In this document: piece by piece, positions 33,934 to 42,533 of the stretch
Layout of the letters: every line of letters starts with the position of its first letter
Numbering within the stretch: the first letter of the stretch is position 1
Source: CAZIOH01 sp964540815
GTDB lineage: Bacteria; Myxococcota_A; Polyangia; Fen-1088
Assembly: GCA_964540815.1 (NCBI GenBank)
Contig: CAZIOH010000001.1
Location: 1 to 64,000, forward strand
Direction: 5' to 3'
Length of the DNA stretch: 64,000 nucleotides
The notes under the pieces: generated by a model
What the model was told of the DNA's origin: nothing
The model's database searches: none
What the model saw: the letters and a program-made list of their open reading frames with translations, nothing else
Made by a program: the position numbers and the translations under genes

Positions 33934-35241
33934 TCATTTCCCGAGCCGCGCGCGTGCCGCGGCGGAGTGCGCTCCGTCGGGAAATCGGCGGAGGTAGTCG
34001 CTGAGCGCCGCGCGCGCACCCGCCGCGTCGCCCAGGCGGTCGCGGCAGGCGGCCTGTCCCCACGCGGCCCGCTCGGCGAGCGGTCCGTCGCGCGCCTCCG
34101 ACGCGACGACGGCAAAGTCCGCGAGGGCGTCGCGGCAATCCGTCCGCGCGTCGAGCTCGGCGCGGATGAGCCGCAGCTCGCGATCGCGGGCACCTGGCCC
34201 CAGCGCCAGCGTCGCCAGGGCCGCCCGCGTCTCGGGCAGGCGCCCGGCGAGCCACAGGGCATCGACCCGCGCCCGCGCGGCCTCCCCGGCGAGGATCCCG
34301 TCGGGGTAGCGGGCCGCATAGGTATCGAGCCCGACGAGGGCCCGCCGCGGATCGCCGCCCCGTCGCAGCTCGGCCAGCACCTGCCCGAGCAGGCGAGTCT
34401 CGTCGGCGAGCCGATCGGCGCCGGGCTCCGCGTCGGCGGTCGGCCGCGGTGGCGGGGCCGTCGTCGTCGTCGTCGTCTCTTTGGCGGCCAGCGGCAGTGG
34501 GTCGGGCGACGACGGATCCGCGGGCCGGCGGGCGCTCGGAGCCGCGATGAGCCGCGGCCGGCCCGACGATGCCGGCGCCCTCACCACGGGCTGGTCCCCG
34601 CCCGCTCGGGCCTCCGGAGGTGGCTGGATCTCCGCGGCGGAGGGGGGCCCCAGGGAGGTCGCGCCCAGGCCGGCGACGGTGGGCGACCGCAACGCCACCG
34701 CCGGGTGCCCGGGCACGCCCACCTGCCTCAGCGATGATCCCGGCGCCAGCGCACCGGTCAGACCCGATTCATGGCTTCGGAAACGGGCGACGACGCGAGC
34801 GTTGAAGCGCTCCACCGCGTCCCGCGGCCAGGTCCAGGTGCCCGTCTTGGCCCCCACCACCGCGCCCGATACCATCAGCAGGACGACCGCCGCGGCCAGG
34901 GCCCAGACCCGGCTCCAAGCCTGGGTGGACGTCCGTCCCCTCGGCACTCTCGGGAGCAGGTGGTCCCACGGTTCGTCGACCGGCGGGCGCGCCCGCCCAC
35001 GGCCGAGGCGCCTCCAGATTCGATCGAGCGCCGCCCCATCGAGGACCGCGGGATCCGCGGCTCTGTCGATGAGCGCACCGAGCGCCGCTTCGTGGCTGGT
35101 CGGGGACTGCCCAGGCGCCGCCCGATCGATGAGGCGCGGGAAGGGCTGGGGCGCGCTCCCCGGCACAGACCTTCCAGGCATGGACATGTGCCTGGACCTG
35201 GACATGGACCTGGGCTTGGCGGGCGGAGGCGGTCTCGTCAT
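33934..35241 (-). CDS. TPR membrane protein coupled to ECF sigma; anti-sigma candidate
   Basis: The 435-residue protein has a cytoplasmic N-terminus (about 1-120) with Met/Ser/Arg repeats, a single membrane helix (VWALAAAVVLLMVSGAVVGA), a Pro/Ala/Thr-rich periplasmic linker with a TTTTTT run, and C-terminal TPR/BamD-like helices (LAELRRGGDPRRALVGLDTYAARYPDG...ALSDYLRRFPDGAHSAAARARLG). Its ATG overlaps the sigma-factor stop by 4 bp. Gene order and topology fit an anti-sigma or envelope-sensing partner, as in many myxobacterial sigma/TPR pairs. No ZAS zinc-finger HxxxCxxC is present, so this role is inferred. Confidence 0.68.
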   Translation of the reverse strand: MTRPPPPAKPRSMSRSRHMSMPGRSVPGSAPQPFPRLIDRAAPGQSPTSHEAALGALIDRAADPAVLDGAALDRIWRRLGRGRARPPVDEPWDHLLPRVPRGRTSTQAWSRVWALAAAVVLLMVSGAVVGAKTGTWTWPRDAVERFNARVVARFRSHESGLTGALAPGSSLRQVGVPGHPAVALRSPTVAGLGATSLGPPSAAEIQPPPEARAGGDQPVVRAPASSGRPRLIAAPSARRPADPSSPDPLPLAAKETTTTTTAPPPRPTADAEPGADRLADETRLLGQVLAELRRGGDPRRALVGLDTYAARYPDGILAGEAARARVDALWLAGRLPETRAALATLALGPGARDRELRLIRAELDARTDCRDALADFAVVASEARDGPLAERAAWGQAACRDRLGDAAGARAALSDYLRRFPDGAHSAAARARLGK

Positions 35242-36068
35242 GGCGGTGTTCGACCTCCGGTCCGAGGGGCGTGCTCGGGGGCCGTCGGCGCGGACGACGC
35301 CGCGAAGGCCTCGATCAGCTTCTCGCGTCCGCGCGAGACACGCGCCCAGACGTTGCTGACGGAGGTGCGGGTGATGACGGCGATGTCCTGACACGACAGC
35401 CCCTCGAGCTCGAACAGCACCACCGCCGTCCGGTACTTCTCGTCGAGCCCGTCCAGCAGTCGGTAGAGGAGCTGGTTCGCCTGCTGTCGCTCGAGGGCTT
35501 CGAGCGGCGACGCGTGCGGGTCCGTCGACGGGAAATCGGGGTCGCCGCGGTCGGCTCCGTCGGCCCCCACAACCGCCCGCGACCAGGGCCACAGCCACCT
35601 CCGTTGTCGGCGCTGGCTCCGTCGCCGCGCTTGCACCACCCGCACGGTGATCTCGTAGAGCCAGGTGGACAGCAGGGCATCGCCCCGGAACTGGCCGAGG
35701 CGACGCTGCACGACCAGGAACACGTCGTGGACGATGTCCTCGACGTCGAATCCCGGACCCGCCAGGCGCCTCGCCCAGCGCGAGACACGGGCCGCGTGCC
35801 CCCGGTACACCTCCTCGAGGGTCGGCGCCTCGTCTGCTGGCCCGGGCCCGGGCCCGGTTTCGGTGGGCTCGGCGAGGGAGATCGTTCTCGGCGAGCGCAG
35901 CGGCGCGAGGGCCAACGCCACCCCGGTGCGGGCCTGCGTTGGCGATGGCCCCCTCGGCTCCGACAGCAGCGCGCGCACGGCCGACTGCGTCGGGCCCTGG
36001 CCGCCGCCTGGCCCGCTTGGCCCCACTGGTTTCGAGCGCGACACCTCGAGACAATAGTGTCCGACCAC
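35238..36068 (-). CDS. ECF-type RNA polymerase sigma factor
   Basis: The 276-residue protein has region 2 (TLEEVYRGHAARVSRWARRLAGPGFDVEDIVHDVFLVVQRRLGQFRGDALLSTWLYEITVRVVQARRR) and region 4 (ALERQQANQLLYRLLDGLDEKYRTAVVLFELEGLSCQDIAVITRTSVSNVWARVSRGREKLIEAF). These bind core polymerase with the -10 element and the -35 element respectively. The Pro/Gly-rich N-terminal 80 residues are atypical. The start is uncertain: GTG 36068 (AGGA 6 bases upstream) or GTG 36044. It probably responds to an envelope cue through the coupled TPR protein. Confidence 0.86.
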   Translation of the reverse strand: MVGHYCLEVSRSKPVGPSGPGGGQGPTQSAVRALLSEPRGPSPTQARTGVALALAPLRSPRTISLAEPTETGPGPGPADEAPTLEEVYRGHAARVSRWARRLAGPGFDVEDIVHDVFLVVQRRLGQFRGDALLSTWLYEITVRVVQARRRSQRRQRRWLWPWSRAVVGADGADRGDPDFPSTDPHASPLEALERQQANQLLYRLLDGLDEKYRTAVVLFELEGLSCQDIAVITRTSVSNVWARVSRGREKLIEAFAASSAPTAPEHAPRTGGRTPP

Positions 36069-36115
36069 GAGCCTTCCTGACAGGGTTTCATCCGGTACGC
36101 CGGCGGTTCGGCGGG

Positions 36116-37126
36116 TCAACGCAGCGCAATCACACCCCCGCCAACGCGAACCCACGCTTCGGCGGCCGGCAGCCTCCCGAGCGCGCCAAGCCCGGTCGCC
36201 CGGATCTCGTGCTCGACGGGCCACCAGCCGACGCCAGCCTCGATCCAGATTGAAAAGGGGCCTCGCTCCGTGACCGCGCGCAGGCCGGCCGCGAGGCCCG
36301 GGTCGACCGAGCGATCGGTGCGGTCCACCGTGAATCCCTGGCCGTGCAGGTCGAGCCAGGCGAGGCGGGCCACGGCGAAGGCCCGCAGCCATCCGCGCCT
36401 GTCCCGACCAGGATCACCGGCGCGCGGCCGGTCATCCTGCCAGATGGCGCGCTCGAGCCCGGCAGCGAGCGTCCAGCGTCTCCACGCGGCGGCCCCGGTG
36501 TCGAACGCGAGGCGCTGCTGCGATTGTGCTTCGAGCTCGACGCGCGCGGCGGTTCGGGTCCACCCGGAGGGCGTCACCCAGGTGCCGACCGCGGCGTCGG
36601 CGCGGCCGCCGCCTTGGGCCGAGGGCATCGTCGCGCCCGATGCAACGTCGAAGGCTCCGCCGAGCCCGAGCGTCAGCCCCAGCATCGCACGGAAGCGGCT
36701 CCCTCCGGCAGGCCGTGCCTCGGAGTCGCCGGCGTGCGCTGCCAACCACGGCGACCGGCTCGCAGGCGGTGTCCCCGCGCCCGAGGGCAGGGTCACGCCG
36801 AATTCCGGGTGGACGTCGCTCTCCATCTCGGCGAGCGACACCGCGACGGCCGCGCCGAGATCGGCGCACGCATGGTGGGGCGGAAACCGCCGCACCCCGA
36901 GCAGCGCGCCGTCGGCACGTTCGAGGACCGCGACCAGCGCACCGTCCTCCTGTGAGAGGTGCGCGCGATCGGGGTCCCCGTGCCGATCGACCTCGGCGCC
37001 GAGGGGAAGCAAGGCGCCGAGGGCGGTGGCCACCTGTTCAGGGCGCGGGCACTCCGTCGCGCCGTCTACCTGCACCTGGATCCACGCGGCCCAGACCAGC
37101 AGGCCCGCGGCTCCGACGATCGCCAT
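36116..37126 (-). CDS. Hypothetical signal-anchored beta-rich protein
   Basis: The 336-residue protein has an N-terminal hydrophobic signal (MAIVGAAGLLVWAAWIQVQV). A mixed domain follows (about 25-110: CPRPEQVATALGALLP...LVAVLERADGALLGVRRFP...VAVSLAEME), then after a Pro/Ser linker a stretch of alternating strands with many Trp, Arg and Gly (GWTRTAARVELEAQS to EAWVRVGGGVIAL) that resembles an outer-membrane beta-barrel. A similar gene often sits beside ECF sigma and TPR pairs in myxobacteria. Start ATG 37126; 12 bp downstream of the methyltransferase gene and 47 bp upstream of the sigma gene. Function unknown. Confidence 0.65.
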   Translation of the reverse strand: MAIVGAAGLLVWAAWIQVQVDGATECPRPEQVATALGALLPLGAEVDRHGDPDRAHLSQEDGALVAVLERADGALLGVRRFPPHHACADLGAAVAVSLAEMESDVHPEFGVTLPSGAGTPPASRSPWLAAHAGDSEARPAGGSRFRAMLGLTLGLGGAFDVASGATMPSAQGGGRADAAVGTWVTPSGWTRTAARVELEAQSQQRLAFDTGAAAWRRWTLAAGLERAIWQDDRPRAGDPGRDRRGWLRAFAVARLAWLDLHGQGFTVDRTDRSVDPGLAAGLRAVTERGPFSIWIEAGVGWWPVEHEIRATGLGALGRLPAAEAWVRVGGGVIALR

Positions 37127-37138
37127 CAACCGACTGTA

Positions 37139-38074
37139 TCATGCACCCGAAGGCAGCGGTCTCGGCTCGCTCCCCTTCTCGGCACGGATGTACACCATGC
37201 GATCCGTCATGAGGGCGTGCTGGGATTCGACCGACGGTCGCACCACCGCCTCGAAGAGCTCCCGCTCCTCTGGCGAGAACCGCTCCGCGAGAATAGCGCG
37301 AAGCGACGGGGCGAGGGGGTGGGGCGAGATGCCCAGGAAGACCTCCCATGATCTCACGCTCGACCGCACGACGTCGATGTGGAGCTCGAGGTGAATCTCC
37401 TCGAAGCCGGCCGCTTGCACCAGGCGCAGCAGGTCGCGCTCACCGTGACTGGCGATCGCGCTCGTGGCGATGAGCGCCTCGGTGTCGGGAAACTGGGCCG
37501 CCTTCCAGCGATGCAGCAGCGGCAGGAAGCGATCGGGCAGCTGTGCCGGATCGGCCTGCCGCATCCGCAGGCCATCCCTCAGTGCCCGGGCGAAGAACGC
37601 CTCGTCTTGAAAGACGGGCTCGGCGATGGAGAGCCGACCACCGGGCTCGAGGACCCGGTGGAATTCGCGGAGTGCGGCGCTCTTGTCCCCGACGTACGCG
37701 AGCACCGCCCGGGTGACGACGGCGTCGACCGAGGAATCATCGACACCATCCAGGCGCTCGGCCGAGCACCTGAGGAACCTGCACTGTCCCTCCACCTTGC
37801 GGCGGACGGCGAGCGCCTCCGTGTGGTGGAGCATCGGGGCCGATATGTCGGTCAGGAGGACGCGGAGTGAGGGCCCGAGGCGATCGATGGCTCGGAAGGC
37901 CACCAGGCCGTCGCCCGTACCCACGTCGACGAGCGTCATCCCGGCGGCCAACCGCGCGCCGTCGAGCGCCTTGTCGGCGTAGCCCTCGGTGGCGACGCGT
38001 ACGCTCGCCGCGTAGGCGGGATCCCCGGCATCACGGCCATGCAGGAGCCACGCGGACCAGAGGTCGTCATCCAT
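37139..38074 (-). CDS. Class I SAM-dependent methyltransferase
   Basis: The 311-residue cytoplasmic protein has a Rossmann methyltransferase core: LVDVGTGDGLVAFRAIDRL (motif I, S-adenosylmethionine-binding glycines), LLTDISAPMLHHTE (motif post I), VTRAVLAYVGDKSAALREFHRVLEPGGRLSIAEP (motifs IV-V with the characteristic LEPGGR). The C-terminal third (about 185-300) is an extra domain probably selecting substrate. The ATG follows GGAAAG. It lies between the PHA cluster and the sigma-factor group; no substrate can be named. Confidence 0.84.
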   Translation of the reverse strand: MDDDLWSAWLLHGRDAGDPAYAASVRVATEGYADKALDGARLAAGMTLVDVGTGDGLVAFRAIDRLGPSLRVLLTDISAPMLHHTEALAVRRKVEGQCRFLRCSAERLDGVDDSSVDAVVTRAVLAYVGDKSAALREFHRVLEPGGRLSIAEPVFQDEAFFARALRDGLRMRQADPAQLPDRFLPLLHRWKAAQFPDTEALIATSAIASHGERDLLRLVQAAGFEEIHLELHIDVVRSSVRSWEVFLGISPHPLAPSLRAILAERFSPEERELFEAVVRPSVESQHALMTDRMVYIRAEKGSEPRPLPSGA

Positions 38075-38118
38075 GCTTTCCGTTCATGCTTTCCCTCCAT
38101 GCCTGCCTGCATGCTTCG
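38072..38118. repeat. Four spaced CATGC repeats upstream of the methyltransferase
   Basis: CATGCTTTCC occurs at 38072-38081 and 38085-38094, followed by CATGCCTGCC at 38099 and CATGCTTCG at 38110, spaced 11-14 bp (about one helix turn). They lie in the 49-bp gap between phaB and the methyltransferase start and include its ribosome site. They may be operator half-sites for a TGC-reading regulator, or an artefact of slippage. Confidence 0.4.
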
Positions 38119-38123
38119 AGCCC

Positions 38124-38876
38124 TCAGGACATGTGTTGCCCCCCGTTGATCGCGATGTTGGCGCCGGTGACGAACCCGGCTTCCTCGCTGGCCAGGTAGG
38201 CGACCAGCCCCGCGACCTCGTCGGGGGTTCCGAGGCGGCCGATGGGGATCTGGGGGATGATCTTGGAGGTCAAGACCTCTTCGGGGATGGCCTTCACCAT
38301 GGCGGTCCCGATGTACCCGGGCGAGATGGTGTTGACGGTGACGCCCTTGCGCGCGATCTCGAGCGCCAGCGCCTTGGTGAACCCGTGCATCCCGGCCTTC
38401 GCCGCCGCGTAGTTCACCTGGCCGAAGGCGCCCTTCTGCGCGTTGACCGAGGAGATGTTGATGATGCGACCCCACCCGCGCTCGACCATCCCGTCGCATA
38501 CCTGCTTGGTCATGTTGAAGCAAGAATCGAGATTGGTGCTGAGCACGGCATCCCAGCTCGGCTTGTCCATCTTCTTGAAGGTCATGTCCCGGGTGATCCC
38601 CGCGTTGTTCACCAGGACGTCGACCGGCCCGCACACCCGGACCACCTCGGCGACGCCGGCCACGCAGGAGTCCCAGTCGCGCACGTCGCAGGCCTGGGCG
38701 TGAAACTCGAAGCCGCTCTTCGCCATGGTCGCCAGCCACTCCTTCGCCTTTTCGTTCGCGGGAGAGTAGGTCGTCACGACGGTGTAGCCGAGCCGCGCGA
38801 GCTTCGCGCAGATGGCCTCACCGAGCCCGCCCATTCCCCCGGTCACGAGGGCAACCCTGTGTTTGTCTTGAGCCAT
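38124..38876 (-). CDS. phaB: Acetoacetyl-CoA reductase PhaB
   Basis: The 250-residue short-chain dehydrogenase reduces acetoacetyl-CoA to (R)-3-hydroxybutyryl-CoA with NADPH in PHB synthesis. It shows VALVTGGMGGLGEAIC (cofactor glycines), NNAGITRDMTFKKM (typical of PhaB), catalytic Ser143, Tyr156 and Lys160 in NISSVNAQKGAFGQVNYAAAK, and the end VTGANIAINGGQHMS. Length and motifs match PhaB from Cupriavidus-type bacteria. It is the last gene of the phaP-phaC-phaA-phaB run, 54 bp after phaA. Confidence 0.95.
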   Translation of the reverse strand: MAQDKHRVALVTGGMGGLGEAICAKLARLGYTVVTTYSPANEKAKEWLATMAKSGFEFHAQACDVRDWDSCVAGVAEVVRVCGPVDVLVNNAGITRDMTFKKMDKPSWDAVLSTNLDSCFNMTKQVCDGMVERGWGRIINISSVNAQKGAFGQVNYAAAKAGMHGFTKALALEIARKGVTVNTISPGYIGTAMVKAIPEEVLTSKIIPQIPIGRLGTPDEVAGLVAYLASEEAGFVTGANIAINGGQHMS

Positions 38877-38930
38877 GATGCACCTCCCTGATGATGCCGG
38901 TGTGACCGGCAGGTCACTCTTGGGTCCGTT

Positions 38931-40115
38931 CTAGGCCGACCGTTCGACCGCCAGTGCGACGCCCATACCCCCGCCGATGCACAGGGCGGCGAGACCGCGC
39001 TTCGCGTCGCGGCGCTGCATCTCGTGCAGGAGGGTGACGAGGATGCGGCAACCGGACGCGCCGATGGGATGACCGAGCGCGATCGCGCCGCCGTTGACGT
39101 TCACCTTCGCGGTGTCCCACCCCATCTCCTTGTTGACGGCGCAGGCCTGGGCGGCGAACGCCTCGTTGATCTCCAGCAGATCGAGGTCGCTCGACTTCCA
39201 CCCTGCCTTCTCGAGGCATCGCCTCGAGGCGGACACCGGGCCCATCCCCATCACGGCGGGGTCGAGCCCCGACGAGGCGAAGGCCTTGATCCGGGCGAGG
39301 GGACGCAGCCCCAGCTCGGCTGCCCGGTCGGCGCTCATGACCACGACCGCCGCGGCGCCGTCGTTGAGCCCCGAGGCGTTGGCGGCGGTGACCGTGCCGT
39401 CCTTGGCGAACGCGGGGCGAAGGCCGCTCACCCCAGCCACCGTCGAGCCGGGCTTGATGAATTCGTCGGTGGCGAAGGCGATGGGATCTCCCTTGCGCTG
39501 GGGGACCGCCACGGGGACGATCTCCGCCTCGAACCGGCCGGCCTTCTGCGCCGCCTCGGCCTTGTTCTGGCTCGCCACCGCCAGCTCGTCCTGCTCGGAG
39601 CGCGAGATGCCGAACTGCTTGGCCACGTTCTCCGCGGTGACCCCCATGTGATAGTGGTTGAACGCATCCCAGAGGCCGTCGATGATCATGCTGTCGACCA
39701 GGGTGGCGTCGCCCATGCGAAATCCGTCGCGCGATCCAGGCAGGACGTGGGGCGACGCGCTCATGTTCTCTTGCCCACCGGCGACGACGACGTCCGTGTC
39801 GCCACAGCGAATGCCCTGCGCGGCCAGCATCACGGCCTTGAGCCCCGAGCCGCACACCTTGTTGATCGTCATCGCCGGGATGGTCACCGGCAGCCCTGCC
39901 TTCACCAGGGCCTGGCGGGCGGGGTTCTGACCGCTCCCGGCGGTCAGGACCTGCCCCATGATGACCTCCGAGACCAGGGCACCCTCGAGCCGGCTCCGGG
40001 CGAGCACCGCCCGGATCACGGTCGCCCCCAGCTCCGGCGCCGCCACCGTCGCCAGCGAACCGCCGAACTTCCCGATCGCCGTGCGGGCGGCTGCGACAAT
40101 CACCACATCGGTCAT
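38931..40115 (-). CDS. phaA: Acetyl-CoA acetyltransferase (beta-ketothiolase) PhaA
   Basis: The 394-residue thiolase condenses two acetyl-CoA to acetoacetyl-CoA. Cys88 in NKVCGSGLKAV is the acyl acceptor; GGQENMS, NASGLNDGAAAVVV and NEAFAAQ follow, and the C-terminal GGAIALGHPIGASGCR and CIGGGMG loops supply the catalytic His and second Cys. The ATG at 40115 follows AGGGAGAAG. It sits 26 bp downstream of phaC in the same operon. Confidence 0.95.
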   Translation of the reverse strand: MTDVVIVAAARTAIGKFGGSLATVAAPELGATVIRAVLARSRLEGALVSEVIMGQVLTAGSGQNPARQALVKAGLPVTIPAMTINKVCGSGLKAVMLAAQGIRCGDTDVVVAGGQENMSASPHVLPGSRDGFRMGDATLVDSMIIDGLWDAFNHYHMGVTAENVAKQFGISRSEQDELAVASQNKAEAAQKAGRFEAEIVPVAVPQRKGDPIAFATDEFIKPGSTVAGVSGLRPAFAKDGTVTAANASGLNDGAAAVVVMSADRAAELGLRPLARIKAFASSGLDPAVMGMGPVSASRRCLEKAGWKSSDLDLLEINEAFAAQACAVNKEMGWDTAKVNVNGGAIALGHPIGASGCRILVTLLHEMQRRDAKRGLAALCIGGGMGVALAVERSA

Positions 40116-40141
40116 GAGGCTTCTCCCTGCAAGAGGTTCAA

Positions 40142-41938
40142 TCATCCAAAGACATAGGTGCCGGGCGCCGGGCCGAGCGGCGCCAGGCCGGCGGCGGGAT
40201 CTCCCATGGGCGGCGGGGGAACCCGCGTGGGGCTCGAATGATCGGCGAGCCAGGTCGCCCAGGATGGCCACCACGATCCCTGTCGCAGCTCCGCCTTCGC
40301 GAGCCACGCGTCGGGGGCCAGGGTCGACGTGGCGTCGGTCCAGGTCAGCACGCGATGCCGCCGCTTGGGGTTCTCGGGGCCGCTGACGATCCCGGCGTTG
40401 TGGCCACCGCTCGTCAGCAGGAAGGTGTAGTCCGGCGAGCGGACCAGGCCCCGCGCCTTGTACACCGATCTCCAGGGAGCGACGTGATCGGTCTCCGTGC
40501 CCACCACGAACAGGGGAAGCTCCAGCTTCGACAGGTCGATCCGCCGGTGGTTCATCTCGAGCCGTCCATTGGCGAGATCGTTCCGCAGGTACAGCCGCTC
40601 GAGGTACTCGCTCAACATCCGTCGCGGCATGCGGGTCCCGTCGGCGTTCCAGGCCATGAGCTCGCTCGGCTTGTCGCGGCGGCCACGCAGGTACCGGTCC
40701 ACGGCCGGGGTCCACAGCTGCTCCTTCGAACGCAGCAGCTTGAAGGCCCCGCTCATCGCCTCGCTCTCCAGGACCCCGCGCTTGGCCATCAAAGCGTCGA
40801 GGGTCTTGAGCTGGCTGGGCGAGATGAAGAGCGAGAGATCCCCGGGCTCGGCGAAGTCGGTTTGACCGGCGAGGATCGTCGCCGAGGCCAGCCGCCCGTC
40901 GTGAGCCGCCGCCAGGTCGGCGGCCGCGATCGCCAGCAGGGTTCCCCCGATGCAATAACCAACCGAGTGAACCCGCCGGTCGGGCAAGATGCGGGTCACC
41001 GCATCGAGCGCCTGGCGGAAGCCCAGATCCACGTAGTCGGCAAAGCCAACCCCGCGATCTTCGGAGGTGGGGTTCTTCCAGGAGATGACGAAGACCGTGT
41101 GCCCACGTTCGACGAGGTACCGCACCAGCGACGTCGCGGCCGAGAGATCCAGGATGTAGTACTTCATGATCCACGCCGGGACGATCAGGATGGGCTCGGC
41201 GTAGACGCTCGCGGTGCTCGGGGCGTATTGAATGAGCTCGAGGACCCGGTTGCGCAGCACCACGCTGCCGGGGGTGAGGGCCACGTCGCGACCGACCTCG
41301 AAGGGGGAGTCGCGCTCGACCTTCGGGCCGGTCTTGGTGCCGACCTCGGGGCCGATGAGGGCCCGCGCCGCATCTTCCATCATGTGGCGATAGCCGCGGA
41401 GGAGGTTCTGTCCCCCTTCGGCTCTGGTTTGCTCGAGGACCTCGGGGTTGGTGGCGAGGTAGTTCCGCGGCGAGAAGGCCTCGAGGAGCTGCGTCCGGGC
41501 GAAGCTCAGGCGCTGGGCGTTCTCGGGTGAGACTCCGGGCGCCGCGCCGAGGGCCTCCTCGTACCACGCGGCCACGTTGTTCCAGGTGCGGGCGTAGACG
41601 TTGAAGGGCCAGTGTTGCCACGCCGCCCCCTCGGCGGGCTGCCCACCCGCGGCCGGATCGAGCGCCGCTGGCTGGAGGGCGCGCCCGGCGAATTGCAGGG
41701 TGTCGGCCAGCTTGGCGGCGGCCGATGCGCCGAGCTCGGCCACCTTGTCGGCGCGACCGCCGAGCCTCGAAGACCAGTCCGCAAAGGCGGCCAGGTAGTC
41801 GTCGAGCGCCAGACCGCCGGTGGCGGTCCCGAGGTGGGCGCGCATGTGCTCTTCGAATTGCTTCACCGCGCTCGACCACCCGGCAGTCACCCCGTCCGGG
41901 CCAGGCCCGTCCGTCGCCTCGTTCTTGGTCTGTGTCAT
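40142..41938 (-). CDS. phaC: Class I polyhydroxyalkanoate synthase PhaC
   Basis: The 598-residue enzyme polymerises (R)-3-hydroxyacyl-CoA into granule polyester. It has the class I length, the N-terminal helical region (residues 1-200), and the alpha/beta hydrolase core: the lipase-like box GYCIGG with nucleophile Cys329, Asp in GTETDHVAPWRSVY, and His in LTSGGHNAGIVS. RDVALTPGSVVLRNRVLELIQYAPSTASVYAEPILIVPAWIMKYYILDL is the conserved PhaC opening, and the terminal PAPGTYV is typical of class I. No phaE partner is needed. Phasin gene phaP is 35 bp upstream. Confidence 0.95.
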   Translation of the reverse strand: MTQTKNEATDGPGPDGVTAGWSSAVKQFEEHMRAHLGTATGGLALDDYLAAFADWSSRLGGRADKVAELGASAAAKLADTLQFAGRALQPAALDPAAGGQPAEGAAWQHWPFNVYARTWNNVAAWYEEALGAAPGVSPENAQRLSFARTQLLEAFSPRNYLATNPEVLEQTRAEGGQNLLRGYRHMMEDAARALIGPEVGTKTGPKVERDSPFEVGRDVALTPGSVVLRNRVLELIQYAPSTASVYAEPILIVPAWIMKYYILDLSAATSLVRYLVERGHTVFVISWKNPTSEDRGVGFADYVDLGFRQALDAVTRILPDRRVHSVGYCIGGTLLAIAAADLAAAHDGRLASATILAGQTDFAEPGDLSLFISPSQLKTLDALMAKRGVLESEAMSGAFKLLRSKEQLWTPAVDRYLRGRRDKPSELMAWNADGTRMPRRMLSEYLERLYLRNDLANGRLEMNHRRIDLSKLELPLFVVGTETDHVAPWRSVYKARGLVRSPDYTFLLTSGGHNAGIVSGPENPKRRHRVLTWTDATSTLAPDAWLAKAELRQGSWWPSWATWLADHSSPTRVPPPPMGDPAAGLAPLGPAPGTYVFG

Positions 41939-41973
41939 GGACGCACCGCCTCGTGTCTCGGCAGGAGAAGGTC

Positions 41974-42342
41974 TTATTGCCTGGGCGCCGTCTCGGTCGT
42001 CGCCGTGGCCGCGCGGCCCGCGGTCTCGCTGGCCATCTGGGTCAGCCTGACCTGCGCGTCGGTGAGCAACTGAATCATCTCCTTCGAGCGAGCGGTCATC
42101 TTCTCGACGAACTTGGTGCCGAGCTCCGTCTCCTTGGCGACGAGCTCGGTGGGGGTCTTGGCGGCGAGGGCGGCGTTGGCCTGGGCCATGCCGAACTCCA
42201 GGCACTCACCGACCGCGGCGTAGTGGCATTGTGCGAAGCGGTCGAAGGCCTTCATGCCCTCCTGCTGAGACTGCATGAGAGGGTGGAGTGCCTTGCCATA
42301 GGCCTCGAACCATTCCTTGGGATCCGGGAGGGGGTTGGTCAT
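41974..42342 (-). CDS. phaP: Phasin (PHA granule-associated protein)
   Basis: This 122-residue helical protein coats PHA granules and controls their size. It shows the phasin-family pattern: PKEWFEAYGKALHPLMQSQQEGMKAFDRFAQCHYAAVGECLEFG, amphipathic helices (QANAALAAKTPTELVAKETELGTKFVEKMTARSKEMIQLLTDAQ), and an Ala/Thr-rich tail. The ATG at 42342 follows GAGGAG. It is first of the phaP-phaC-phaA-phaB unit, behind a promoter region that carries the TTGC(A/G)GTGCA motif also found at phaR. Confidence 0.88.
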   Translation of the reverse strand: MTNPLPDPKEWFEAYGKALHPLMQSQQEGMKAFDRFAQCHYAAVGECLEFGMAQANAALAAKTPTELVAKETELGTKFVEKMTARSKEMIQLLTDAQVRLTQMASETAGRAATATTETAPRQ

Positions 42343-42407
42343 GTCGTGCTCCTCTTCTTCTCGTTTCTTCTGAGGTGGCGGATGCCACGAATCCATCCTG
42401 GGAGCCG

Positions 42408-42423
42408 ATTGTATGCACCGCAA
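42408..42423 (-). promoter_or_regulatory. phaP promoter: candidate -10 overlapping PhaR-like site
   Basis: On the minus strand TTGCGGTGCA (42423-42414) runs directly into TACAAT (42413-42408), a good -10 hexamer about 65 bp before the phaP ATG. The same core TTGC(A/G)GTGCA occurs at 44006-44016 in front of phaR. PhaR repressors are known to bind TGC-rich dyads at phaP and phaR, so this is a likely operator covering the promoter. No matching -35 hexamer is evident. Confidence 0.45.
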
Positions 42424-42480
42424 GACAAATCGACCGGGCGGGCTCCTTCCCCACGCGTGGCAGCAGAGCGCGCGCAGGGC

Positions 42481-42508
42481 CTGCGCATGCACGCAGAGTC
42501 TGCGGCAG
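42481..42508. repeat. TGC-rich dyads upstream of phaP
   Basis: CTGCGCATGCACGCAG (42481-42496) and CTGCGGCAG (42500-42508) are adjacent inverted CTGC/GCAG pairs in the 191-bp gap between phaP and the second SDR gene. CTGC...GCAG spacing of this type is described for PhaR-like operators, so they may be extra binding sites; they could also shape the terminator of the upstream SDR gene. Confidence 0.4.
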
Positions 42509-42533
42509 GCAGGCCCGGAGAGACAGGAGGATT

